Shown in pieces: positions 53,972 to 61,999 of a stretch of 64,000 bases of DNA. Each line of letters opens with the position of its first letter. Position 1 is the stretch's first letter. The notes below the pieces were generated by a model that saw only the letters and a program-made list of their open reading frames with translations, was not told where the DNA came from and searched no databases. A program made the translations under genes and the position numbers. The DNA comes from Bacteroidota bacterium. Its GTDB lineage: Bacteria > Bacteroidota > Bacteroidia > UBA8524. The stretch spans positions 62,001-126,000 of the forward strand of contig WGMZ01000007.1 in NCBI GenBank assembly GCA_016124735.1, in the 5' to 3' direction.

Positions 53972-53979
53972 TAGCTTTG
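53972..53979 (+). promoter_or_regulatory. -7 box of the DUF3109 gene
   Basis: TAGCTTTG matches TAnnTTTG exactly. It supports the start at 54031 rather than the TTG at 53977, which lies within this box. The -33 box is unclear. Confidence 0.45.
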
Positions 53980-54030
53980 TATCCTGGATGCTTTATCCCG
54001 ACCAAATTCTATAAATCAGAATTGACTATC

Positions 54031-54609
54031 ATGATTGCCATTGGAGACACTCTCATTTCAGAAGATTTATTAGAATCATACTTTGCCTGCAATTTATCCG
54101 CATGCAAAGGTGCTTGCTGTATAGAAGGGGATCAGGGAGCTCCTTTATTGGAAGATGAACTCAGTCAAATTGAAAAAAATCTTCCAGCAATTCTTCCATA
54201 CCTGCCTGAAGAACAACAAGAAAAGATACGCAGAGATGGATTTTATACCTATTACCCGGATGGCGATTTAGGCACTTCCATGATGAACAACGGTGCCTGC
54301 GTTTTCGTTACCTCAGAAAATGGAATTTTAGGCTGTGGAATGGAAAAGGCTTTTTTCGAAAAGAAATCGGATTTTCATAAACCGATTTCTTGCCATTTGT
54401 ACCCGGTGAGAGTCAAAACGTATAAAGAATTCACATCGGTGAATTACAATCGTTGGGATATTTGCAATCCCGCCTGTCATCTTGGAAAAGAGCAGGAAAC
54501 TCCTTTGTACCTTTTTGTGGAAAATGCATTGGTGCGGCGATTTGGCCAGGAATGGATGGATGCATTAAAATCTACAGCAGAGCATTTGAAGGAGGAAAAG
54601 AATTCCTAA
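54031..54609 (+). CDS. DUF3109 family cysteine-rich protein
   Basis: 192 residues from ATG 54031. It has a conserved set of cysteines, CNLSACKGACC near residue 20, GCGMEKAF, ISCHLYPVR and CNPACHLGK, typical of DUF3109 and able to bind a metal or Fe-S cluster. Function is not established. A TTG start 54 bases upstream would add a poorly conserved leader and overlap the -7 box. It ends convergently with pbpC, overlapping it by four bases (CTAA). Confidence 0.88.
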   Translation: MIAIGDTLISEDLLESYFACNLSACKGACCIEGDQGAPLLEDELSQIEKNLPAILPYLPEEQQEKIRRDGFYTYYPDGDLGTSMMNNGACVFVTSENGILGCGMEKAFFEKKSDFHKPISCHLYPVRVKTYKEFTSVNYNRWDICNPACHLGKEQETPLYLFVENALVRRFGQEWMDALKSTAEHLKEEKNS

Positions 54610-56915
54610 AACCGTTTTATTTTAATGCGGATATGACTGGTTCGTCCCTGGTCATCGGTGCAGCTGATTTTCACCTCCCCATTGGGCACTTTAACAATAA
54701 AATCTTCCCCGTTTTTGGCACTTCCCATATACCGGTCGTTCAGGTACCAGTAGATTTCTCGGACCCTCGATTCAGTTTCGGCCACCAGACTCAATTGAGC
54801 CGTTTCTTCTTTTTCTATTAAATATTCTGCCTGATCGGTCGGGCTAATTATTCGAGGTCCTTCTTCCTGGAAGATTCGAGGACAATCCGGATTATGAGGA
54901 GGAATTCTGACGTACGAGTAATGATTGTCTTCAAAATAGCGAATCAGGCCGGGATCATAAATTCGGTAAACGACTTCCTTGGTGCTATTGCCCGGGCTGC
55001 ATCTGCGGCAATAACTCATGGTTGCATTTTTATTGACTTCGATGGATTTCCGGCATTGACAGGGAATGTGCAAACTGATTCCAGGAATAAAGTAGTCGTG
55101 ACCGAGATTTATACAATACTTACCCGGTATTTGTCCACTTTCGGTACAAATTTCCCTCAGAGAAAGATGTTCAGGAATGGCAAGCCAATTGGCCTTGCTT
55201 CTCGGCTGAATGCTTTGAAACAAATAAAAAAGCAGTGGAGTTGCCATTTCTGCTCCGCTAAGTCCCGGCACACCCTGATTATCAAAATTTCCGACCCAGA
55301 CTCCAATGGTATATTCATCATTGAAACCAATGCTCCAGGCATCTCTTCGGCCATAGCTGGTACCTGTTTTCCAGGCAATATGAGGCAGCGTTTTTCCCAA
55401 TTGCCAATCGCTCGGCAAATCCGGACGTTCAATTTTGCTCATGATTTCACTGACCAAATAACTGGCTTCGGGTTTAATCCATTGATAATGCAGATGACCA
55501 CTGTCTTCTTTTACATACCGAAGGTTTCTGTATTCCCCTTGATTAGCAAGACAAGCATAGGCATTGCTTAGTTCTTCTAATCTAACCCCACAGCCACCGA
55601 GAATCATGGACAAGCCGAGATTTTTCTCATCTGAATCAATCTGTCTCATATTTAATCCTTTGAGTTTCTGAACAAACTCTTTCACCCCGTATTGTTGCAA
55701 TGTACGGACCGCAGGAATATTCAGAGAACGTGTCAGTGCACCTTCCACAGTGATAGCCCCATGGTAACCAAGGTCGTAGTTTTCAGGCGAATATCCAGAG
55801 AAATAACTGGGCACATCATACACTATGGTCTTGGGAGTTATCAGTCCTTTTTCCATGGATAATGCGTACAACAGCGGTTTTAAAGTCGACCCGGGAGAGC
55901 GGATTCCACGTATTCCATCTACCTCTCCCTGATTAAGCTTGTCTTCAAAATCCGCTGAACCTATATAGGTAATAACCTGTCTTGTTTTGTTGTCGATGAT
56001 GAGGACCGAAGCGTTGGTAATTTGAACCGATTTAAGCCGGTCGATATACTGATGCACGAGTGCCTCACTTTTTCGTTGAAAATCATAGCGAATACAACTT
56101 CTGATGATGGGTTGATTTCTTTCCGAATACAATCGTCTGCAAAGATGCGGTGCCACACTTTTCCATGATTTGCGTTCAATATTCAGTTCTTCATTTTTGG
56201 CACTTTCCCAGGAGTTTTGTGAAAGCCAGTTGTTATCATAAAAATAATCCAACCAGGTATTGCGTGCCGAAAGCAGAGCTTGATTTCCTGGCTTGAGTTG
56301 CCAGGTCCCCGGGCGGTTCGGAACAATGGCCAGCGTGGCAATTTGAGCGGGACTAAGTTGATTTGGAAGACATTGAAAGTATAGAAAGGAGGCCGATTTG
56401 ATGCCTTCTATATTCCCCCCATAAGGAACCAGATTGAGGTACATGCGAAGTATTTCATCTTTGGAATAATGCCATTCCAATTGCAAGGCGCGAAACAATT
56501 CAATGAGTTTGTTGGTATAAGTTCGTTTTCGCGGTTCCAACAGTCGAACGACCTGCATTGTAATGGTAGAAGCCCCTGAGACACGCTTACCACCGCGAAT
56601 ATTCTTCACAAATGCCCTCAGAATAGCAATTGGATTGAATCCGGGATGAAAGTAAAACCAACGGTCTTCTTTCAATAAAAATGCATCACTTATGGTGCTG
56701 CTTATGTCCTCTGGTTCAAGATACAAACGCCACTTGTCATCTGAACTGAGAAAAGCAGCCAAAGGTCTGTCTTCTGCGGAATATACCATGGAACTATACG
56801 AAATTTCCGGATGAATGGGATGAATCCAGTCGGCCATGAGAAAAACCATGAAAAAGAGGAGAAACACATAGCGAAGGAATCTTAGAGTCGACTTAAGCCA
56901 TTTATTCGTGCGCAT
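54606..56915 (-). CDS. pbpC: penicillin-binding protein 1C
   Basis: 769 residues. After an N-terminal membrane helix, the GT51 glycosyltransferase domain has KEDRWFYFHPGFNP and GASTITMQVVRLL. The transpeptidase domain carries SxxK in GSTLKPLLY, SLN, and KTGTS. The last ~120 residues, with a cluster of cysteines before them and a beta domain, fit the BiPBP_C region of PBP1C. It polymerises and perhaps cross-links peptidoglycan in the inner membrane. Unlike in enterobacteria, no alpha-2-macroglobulin gene is beside it. The 277-base gap to lysA holds no further gene that I can see. Confidence 0.95.
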   Translation of the reverse strand: MRTNKWLKSTLRFLRYVFLLFFMVFLMADWIHPIHPEISYSSMVYSAEDRPLAAFLSSDDKWRLYLEPEDISSTISDAFLLKEDRWFYFHPGFNPIAILRAFVKNIRGGKRVSGASTITMQVVRLLEPRKRTYTNKLIELFRALQLEWHYSKDEILRMYLNLVPYGGNIEGIKSASFLYFQCLPNQLSPAQIATLAIVPNRPGTWQLKPGNQALLSARNTWLDYFYDNNWLSQNSWESAKNEELNIERKSWKSVAPHLCRRLYSERNQPIIRSCIRYDFQRKSEALVHQYIDRLKSVQITNASVLIIDNKTRQVITYIGSADFEDKLNQGEVDGIRGIRSPGSTLKPLLYALSMEKGLITPKTIVYDVPSYFSGYSPENYDLGYHGAITVEGALTRSLNIPAVRTLQQYGVKEFVQKLKGLNMRQIDSDEKNLGLSMILGGCGVRLEELSNAYACLANQGEYRNLRYVKEDSGHLHYQWIKPEASYLVSEIMSKIERPDLPSDWQLGKTLPHIAWKTGTSYGRRDAWSIGFNDEYTIGVWVGNFDNQGVPGLSGAEMATPLLFYLFQSIQPRSKANWLAIPEHLSLREICTESGQIPGKYCINLGHDYFIPGISLHIPCQCRKSIEVNKNATMSYCRRCSPGNSTKEVVYRIYDPGLIRYFEDNHYSYVRIPPHNPDCPRIFQEEGPRIISPTDQAEYLIEKEETAQLSLVAETESRVREIYWYLNDRYMGSAKNGEDFIVKVPNGEVKISCTDDQGRTSHIRIKIKRF

Positions 56916-57192
56916 GCATGCTGGATTATAATTCTTGGTGTATGGTTTAACGTGAGGAATTTCCGATTAGTTCTGTCATGGACTAAATTCTCCAAAATTT
57001 CTGACTTCTCCTCAATTCTTCATTCTAATCCTTCAGAACATACTTGCGAGTCTGGAATAAATTGCTTGAAAAAAGGGTTTAGCATTCTCTCACAATTCAA
57101 GTGACTCCTGCGAATACAGCGTAATCAGTTCTCTCACAAAAAATACACGATCCATCGCACAGGGTCCATTGACGAATCATTATTTTCGCGCC

Positions 57193-58431
57193 ATGAAATT
57201 TGAAAACAATGCCTGGTCGATTCAGGGTGTTTCCCTGCTCGACATCGCCCGCGATTTCGATACACCGGTTTATGTGTACGACGCGGATCACATCATCTCA
57301 CAGTACCAGCGCCTTACCAAAGCGTTCAAGGGATCCAGGCTGAAGGTGAAATATGCGATGAAGGCATTAAGCAATCTGCATATTTTAAAACTCCTTAAAA
57401 AACAGGGGAGTGGGCTGGATTGTGTTTCGGTTCAAGAGGTGAAACTGGGCTTGAAAGCGGGTTTTGCTCCGGAAGAAATCCTCTTCACACCCAACTGCGT
57501 TTCTTTGGAGGAAATCAAAGAAGCTGTGGATATGGGAGTTATGATTAACATCGACAACATTTCCATTCTTGAGCAATTTGGAAGTTTATATGGGAGCTCT
57601 GTTCCGGTTTGCATCCGAATTAATCCGCATATTATGGCTGGAGGAAATGCACATATCAGTGTTGGTCACATCGATAGCAAATTTGGGATTTCGTTTTACC
57701 AGATGCGCCATGTGAATCGGGTGGTAAAAACGCATAATATGAAGGTGATTGGCTTGCATATGCATACTGGATCGGATATTTTGGATGCGGGAGTGTTCCT
57801 TCAGGGCGCTGAGCTTCTCTTTGAGGCTTCCACCGAATTTCCAGACCTTGAATTCATGGATTTTGGTAGTGGGTTTAAAGTACCCTATAAGGAAAGCGAT
57901 GTCTATACGGATGTGGAAGAAATCGGACAGCGCATTGTAAAACGCTTCAAAGAATTCTGCAAAAATTATGGCCGGGAACTGGAACTCTGGTTCGAACCGG
58001 GCAAGTTCCTGGTAAGTCAATGCGGCTATTTCCTGGTAAAGACAAATGTGATCAAACAAACCACTTCGACGGTTTTTGTGGGTGTTGATTCCGGACAAAA
58101 CCATCTGATTCGTCCGATGATGTATGACGCTTACCATCATATCACCAATATTTCAAATCCAAATGGAACAAAACGCATATATTCGGTGGTAGGATATATC
58201 TGTGAGACTGACACCTTTGGTTGGGACCGCCAATTGAATGAAGTGAGGGAAGGAGATATTCTGGCTTTCCACAATGCGGGAGCGTATGGTTTTTCTATGA
58301 GTTCCAATTATAATTCCCGCTTGCGACCCGCAGAAGTGCTGGTCTATAATGGAAAGGCGCACCTTATTCGGAAAAGAGAAAATCTCGACCAATTGTTGGA
58401 AAATGTGGTCGGGGAAGACATTATTATCTAA
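57193..58431 (+). CDS. lysA: diaminopimelate decarboxylase
   Basis: 412 residues from ATG 57193; a TTG 24 bases upstream adds little. This PLP enzyme converts meso-diaminopimelate to lysine. The PLP-lysine is in KYAMKALSN, followed by HMHTGSD, DFGSGFKVPY and EPGKFLVSQCG. A Cys-Glu pair in YICETDTFG belongs to the dimer-interface active site. Its stop overlaps the next ATG (TAATG). Confidence 0.95.
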   Translation: MKFENNAWSIQGVSLLDIARDFDTPVYVYDADHIISQYQRLTKAFKGSRLKVKYAMKALSNLHILKLLKKQGSGLDCVSVQEVKLGLKAGFAPEEILFTPNCVSLEEIKEAVDMGVMINIDNISILEQFGSLYGSSVPVCIRINPHIMAGGNAHISVGHIDSKFGISFYQMRHVNRVVKTHNMKVIGLHMHTGSDILDAGVFLQGAELLFEASTEFPDLEFMDFGSGFKVPYKESDVYTDVEEIGQRIVKRFKEFCKNYGRELELWFEPGKFLVSQCGYFLVKTNVIKQTTSTVFVGVDSGQNHLIRPMMYDAYHHITNISNPNGTKRIYSVVGYICETDTFGWDRQLNEVREGDILAFHNAGAYGFSMSSNYNSRLRPAEVLVYNGKAHLIRKRENLDQLLENVVGEDIII

Positions 58432-59807
58432 TGGAAAACAGGCGCTATGCAATAGTAGACATTGAGACAACCGGCGGGTACGCTGCCGAGAATCAGATGA
58501 TCGAGATTGCTGTGGCGATTCACGATGGAGTTCAGGTAGTGGAACAGTATGAAACACTCCTGAACCCCAATCGCAAAATACCCCCTTATATTGCTGGTTT
58601 TACCGGCATCAGCGACGCCATGGTGGCCGATGCACCCCAATTCAAAGAAATCGCTCTTGATTTGTATCGTCTTCTGGATGGAAAAATATTTGTCGCGCAT
58701 AATGTCAACTTCGACTATTCCTTTGTTCAGAAAGCATTTGCTGATGTGGGTATCCGGTTTCAGGCGAAACGTCTCTGCACAGTTCGGCTTTCACGCAAGA
58801 TTATTCCGGGTTTAAAATCTTATAGTCTAGGGAATTTATGCCAGCAATTGGGAATTGATTTAACGAAGGCGCATCGTGCCGGAGGCGACTGTGACGCGAC
58901 AGCAGTGTTATTCAGTTTACTTCTTAAACGGGATGAGGAAAACCATATAGAAACGAGCCTCAAACAAAACAATGGTGAGCTCAATCTTCCTCCGAATCTT
59001 GCTAAAAAGCAATTCGACAAACTACCCCTCTACCCCGGAGTATATTATTTTCACGACGAGAAAGGGAAAGTCATCTATGTTGGGAAAGCCAAGAGCATAA
59101 AAAAACGCGTTGCTTCCCACTTCAGTGGAAAGAATGAATCTGAGAAAAAACAACATTTTATGAGGGAGATTTATTCGGTTTCTTTTGAATTATGCGGCAA
59201 TGAGCTGGTTGCGCTACTTCTGGAAGCGCAGGAAATCAAAAAGCTTTGGCCCAAGTATAACCGAGCCATGAAACGGGTGGATTTCCGTTTCGGCCTGTAC
59301 GAATTTGAAGATAGAAATGGCATACTCAATCTGATAATTGATAAATCCAGAAAGTACTTCAAGCCACTGGTTTCTTTTTCCAGTATGTATGAGGCACGGG
59401 AGTTCATGAATCAGATAATCAAGGCCTATTCGCTGGATCGAATGTATTGTGGTTTTGAAAAGCTGGAGTGGGTTGGAGGTCAGGTGGTGCAAAAAAGGCG
59501 ACTGGAAGACAAGACAGAAATCAAAGAGTACAATAAAAGGGTCAGAACAGCCATTGCAGACCTGCAACAGAATCAGGAGTCATTTGCGCTTATAGGACAT
59601 GGCCGGGATCAGGGAGAGCAGAGCGTGGTTCTAGTCGAAGAAGGTCGCTTTAAAGGGTATGGTTTTGTGAACAAGGACTTTCCAATTCAAAATGCGGCAG
59701 AATTGGAGAACCATATTCGGCCTGTTCCGGATTTTTCTGAGTCGTACTGGCTGATTCGAAGCTACATGCAACGTAATGTCGCTGACAAAGTAATAAGATT
59801 CAATTAG
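58431..59807 (+). CDS. DEDDh exonuclease fused to a GIY-YIG nuclease domain
   Basis: 458 residues. Residues 1-170 are a DnaQ-like 3'-5' exonuclease: IVDIETTGG (D10, E12), AHNVNFDYSF and HRAGGDCDA. Residues about 200-280 are a UvrC/Cho-type GIY-YIG domain (YPGVYYFHD, KVIYVGKAKSIKKRV). The remainder has no named domain. Such fusions occur in several bacteria (for example actinobacterial DnaQ/UvrC-like proteins) and may act in DNA repair. It is coupled to lysA by one base and followed 5 bases on by the deaminase gene. Confidence 0.9.
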   Translation: MENRRYAIVDIETTGGYAAENQMIEIAVAIHDGVQVVEQYETLLNPNRKIPPYIAGFTGISDAMVADAPQFKEIALDLYRLLDGKIFVAHNVNFDYSFVQKAFADVGIRFQAKRLCTVRLSRKIIPGLKSYSLGNLCQQLGIDLTKAHRAGGDCDATAVLFSLLLKRDEENHIETSLKQNNGELNLPPNLAKKQFDKLPLYPGVYYFHDEKGKVIYVGKAKSIKKRVASHFSGKNESEKKQHFMREIYSVSFELCGNELVALLLEAQEIKKLWPKYNRAMKRVDFRFGLYEFEDRNGILNLIIDKSRKYFKPLVSFSSMYEAREFMNQIIKAYSLDRMYCGFEKLEWVGGQVVQKRRLEDKTEIKEYNKRVRTAIADLQQNQESFALIGHGRDQGEQSVVLVEEGRFKGYGFVNKDFPIQNAAELENHIRPVPDFSESYWLIRSYMQRNVADKVIRFN

Positions 59808-59812
59808 TTAAG

Positions 59813-60259
59813 ATGGATAAATTTATGGAAGCGGCCTACGAAGAGGCGCTGAAAGGATGGCAGGAAGGAGGGATTCCTATTGGTTCTGTTTTGGTATATC
59901 AGGACAAAATAATCGGTCGCGGACATAACCGCAGAGTTCAAAAGGGAAGTGCCATTTTGCACGGAGAGATGGATGCGCTGGAAAATGCCGGTAGACAGCC
60001 TGCTTCTGTGTATCGGAACAGCGTTTTATACACGACCCTTTCGCCTTGTCCGATGTGCAGTGGTGCGATAGTGCTTTACGGGATTCCAAAAGTGGTCATT
60101 GGTGAAAACGAAACATTCATGGGCGACGAAATCCATCTCAAAGAAAAAGGAGTGGAATTGGTACATGCGCATCATGCGGGCTGTGTCGATCTTATGAATA
60201 AGATGATTTCCGAAAAACCAGAACTCTGGAATGAGGATATTGGTGAAATATTCAATTAG
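59813..60259 (+). CDS. cytosine deaminase-like enzyme resembling yeast Fcy1
   Basis: 148 residues of the zinc-dependent cytidine deaminase fold. Zinc ligands are in LHGEMDALENAGR (His-x-Glu) and LSPCPMCSGA (PCxxC). The stretches EGGIPIGSVLV, GRGHNRRVQKGSA, YGIPKVVIGEN and the final ELWNEDIGE are strikingly like the yeast cytosine deaminase Fcy1 rather than tRNA adenosine deaminase TadA. It would convert cytosine to uracil for pyrimidine salvage. It is the last of a likely three-gene unit with lysA and the nuclease. Confidence 0.87.
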   Translation: MDKFMEAAYEEALKGWQEGGIPIGSVLVYQDKIIGRGHNRRVQKGSAILHGEMDALENAGRQPASVYRNSVLYTTLSPCPMCSGAIVLYGIPKVVIGENETFMGDEIHLKEKGVELVHAHHAGCVDLMNKMISEKPELWNEDIGEIFN

Positions 60260-60400
60260 CAGCCGGGTGATCTTTCATTATCAAAATGGAGCCATACAGC
60301 AGTGAGTTAAACAAATAGTATTAAACACAACAACACATCAACAATAGATGTTATCGCCCTTTAGATATCGATGATACGGCAACCAATTTGGTAGACAAAC

Positions 60401-60592
60401 CTATTTCCTATTTTTTCTTCTCTTCCAATCCAAAAGCAAATAAATAAGGATGGACAACAAAACCAGACCAAGGGCAATTCCATTGGCCAGTGCTCCGGCA
60501 TGAGAAGTTAATTCTGTATGCGCATCTGCAGGAAATGCAGAACATAAAAGAATATAAAAAAGACTCAAGAATTTAATTGGATTTCTTTTCAT
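60401..60592 (-). CDS. 63-residue exported or membrane protein
   Basis: ATG at 60592. An N-terminal signal-like segment ends in FPADA-H, then a second hydrophobic helix (about 36-54) ends in a strongly basic tail (KRRKNRK). This resembles small type I membrane proteins. It overlaps the 3' end of the HXXEE gene by 20 bases, so it is likely in the same transcript. Family unknown. Confidence 0.55.
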   Translation of the reverse strand: MKRNPIKFLSLFYILLCSAFPADAHTELTSHAGALANGIALGLVLLSILIYLLLDWKRRKNRK

Positions 60593-61142
60593 CCCGAATC
60601 CTTTTCGTTTCTTTCAGGGTAACAATTAAACCGTACCAGGCCGGGATAAGGGGAAGCGCCGCTGTTGTCACACCAGCCGTATAGCGCCACCCTCCATACA
60701 AGATGAATGGAAAAATAAAATGGGTTAGTTCTGCTACGGTCATGGCTACAAAAAAGAAAGCCAGGAAATAATAGCCCAGAGCCCATTGCTTAATGATCAG
60801 AATGGCACCGGTAATCCACATGACCGGACCGAAGAATGCGGCAATGGTCAATAGACTTTTCTGAGAGACTTCTTCGCCGCTCAATTGAGAAGCGATATGT
60901 TCAAAGCCGAATATGTATTCTTCATACACATGAATAATAAAGAAGATGACAGTCAGCAGGTAGGCAACAATTACTTTGGAAGTGTCAAAACGGTATTTGT
61001 AGCCAGTTTTCAAATAGAGGAGGAATCCTCCGGCACTCGCTCCTCCAATGACAATAGGACCCACTTTTCCCGCTAAGGCATAGGTGAAGAAACACAAAAA
61101 AAGGATGAAAATTCCGGGACCGATGATTGCAAGGTGTTTCAT
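60573..61142 (-). CDS. HXXEE-domain-like membrane protein
   Basis: 189 residues with about five to six membrane segments. The HVYEEY motif near residue 70 followed by a second membrane His/Glu (AELTHFIFP) matches the HXXEE family, proposed to be enzymes on the basis of these polar membrane residues. The C terminus is basic. It starts 6 bases from the stop of a 64-residue membrane protein gene and precedes another small membrane gene. Confidence 0.72.
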   Translation of the reverse strand: MKHLAIIGPGIFILFLCFFTYALAGKVGPIVIGGASAGGFLLYLKTGYKYRFDTSKVIVAYLLTVIFFIIHVYEEYIFGFEHIASQLSGEEVSQKSLLTIAAFFGPVMWITGAILIIKQWALGYYFLAFFFVAMTVAELTHFIFPFILYGGWRYTAGVTTAALPLIPAWYGLIVTLKETKRIRDEKKSN

Positions 61143-61148
61143 ACGATT

Positions 61149-61343
61149 TTAGGATGCGTTTTTCTCAAGGAGCTTCTCCAGCAGTTCTTTATTCTCCTTT
61201 TTGGCAGCGTCGAGTTCTTTTCGAAGTCCATTCATTTTAACAAAAAATAAAATGGCCAGTAATGGCATAATCAGGAGGATGATCAGAATAAACAGAACAA
61301 TGACCCATTCGGCACCGCCCGGCATAGATACAAGAAATGTCAT
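61149..61343 (-). CDS. 64-residue membrane protein with coiled-coil tail
   Basis: ATG at 61343 is chosen; the longer open frame runs into the RibD-like fragment in another frame and has no support. After MTFLVSMPGG comes a strong helix (about 12-36), then KKENKELLEKLLEK, a short coiled coil. It is followed 6 bases later by the HXXEE gene, likely the same transcript. Function unknown. Confidence 0.6.
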   Translation of the reverse strand: MTFLVSMPGGAEWVIVLFILIILLIMPLLAILFFVKMNGLRKELDAAKKENKELLEKLLEKNAS

Positions 61344-61435
61344 AGTAGTAGTTTGCTGAAGAGTTAAAACTGAATGCAGCTCCAAATTAGGTAAAAGAAT
61401 GCAATGACCCAAAGAAGGATGATGCCCTACACGAT

Positions 61436-61831
61436 TTAAGTTCGGTTCACACTGTAATTCAATTCGGTTACACCATTGCTGAATTGCCGTGTAATGGGTG
61501 AAAGATTCAGATTGATTTTCTTTTGGATGCCGGTAAACAAAGGGATGCCTTCTCCCAAAACAACTGGATTCAGGAACAACCAATAGCCGTCTATCAAATC
61601 TTGACGGATTAATGAATGGGTTGCACCGGGACTTCCGAAAACTAAAATTTCCGGACCATCAATTTGTTTGATTTCATGCATTCTCCGCGTGATATCGCCG
61701 CTAATTATTTCCGTATTCGGAAAACTCTGCCCCTTCAAACTATTCGACAACACCAATTTATGAACTCCACTGTACCATTGGGAATGCTCAATATCGTGCT
61801 TCGAGGCATTTGGCTGGTCTGCGGCGATCAT
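61436..61831 (-). pseudogene. truncated RibD C-terminal/dihydrofolate-reductase-like gene
   Basis: 131 residues that match only the C-terminal two thirds of the family: HKLVLSNSL, ISGDITRRMHEIK, EILVFGSPGATHSLI, LFLNPVVLGEGIPLF and SNGVTELNY. The usual N terminus with its beta strand, NADPH-binding and GRKTYE-type segments is missing. An in-frame TAA stands two codons before the ATG, and no other frame upstream restores the start. It is therefore read as a decayed gene, though a small functional remnant cannot be excluded. Confidence 0.75.
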
Positions 61832-61882
61832 CAGAGGTTATCGGTAAAAACAATGTAAGACAGCCAACACGTTGAAATTGCG

Positions 61883-61916
61883 TTCTAATATCACCTTTAT
61901 ATCTTTCATATTAGAA
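61883..61916. repeat. 9-bp inverted repeat upstream of the RibD-like fragment
   Basis: TTCTAATAT (61883-61891) and ATATTAGAA (61908-61916) are perfect complements with a 16-base spacer. It lies in the gene-free stretch 61832-61999 that otherwise shows nothing. It could be an operator, or a scar end of the event that removed the start of the RibD-like gene. Confidence 0.6.
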
Positions 61917-61999
61917 TCAATAGCCACGACAAACAACCGTTTTTAGATCACTTTACCCTGAATGGTCTTTCTGGTAAATTGCAAAGAATAACTCAAACA

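Noticed and set aside
54894-55571. 225-codon plus-strand frame inside pbpC
   Set aside because: It is antisense to the well-supported transpeptidase domain with all three active-site motifs; no family resemblance.
56916-57192. Gap between divergent pbpC and lysA
   Set aside because: No credible short gene or RNA was seen; a TATTTTCG at 57181 is only a weak -7 candidate without a -33 box.
57586-58140. 184-codon minus-strand frame inside lysA
   Set aside because: Shadow of the lysA coding strand; lysA has its full catalytic motif set.
60260-60400. AT-rich gap between the deaminase and a small membrane gene
   Set aside because: No open frame, hairpin with T tract or promoter pair could be supported.
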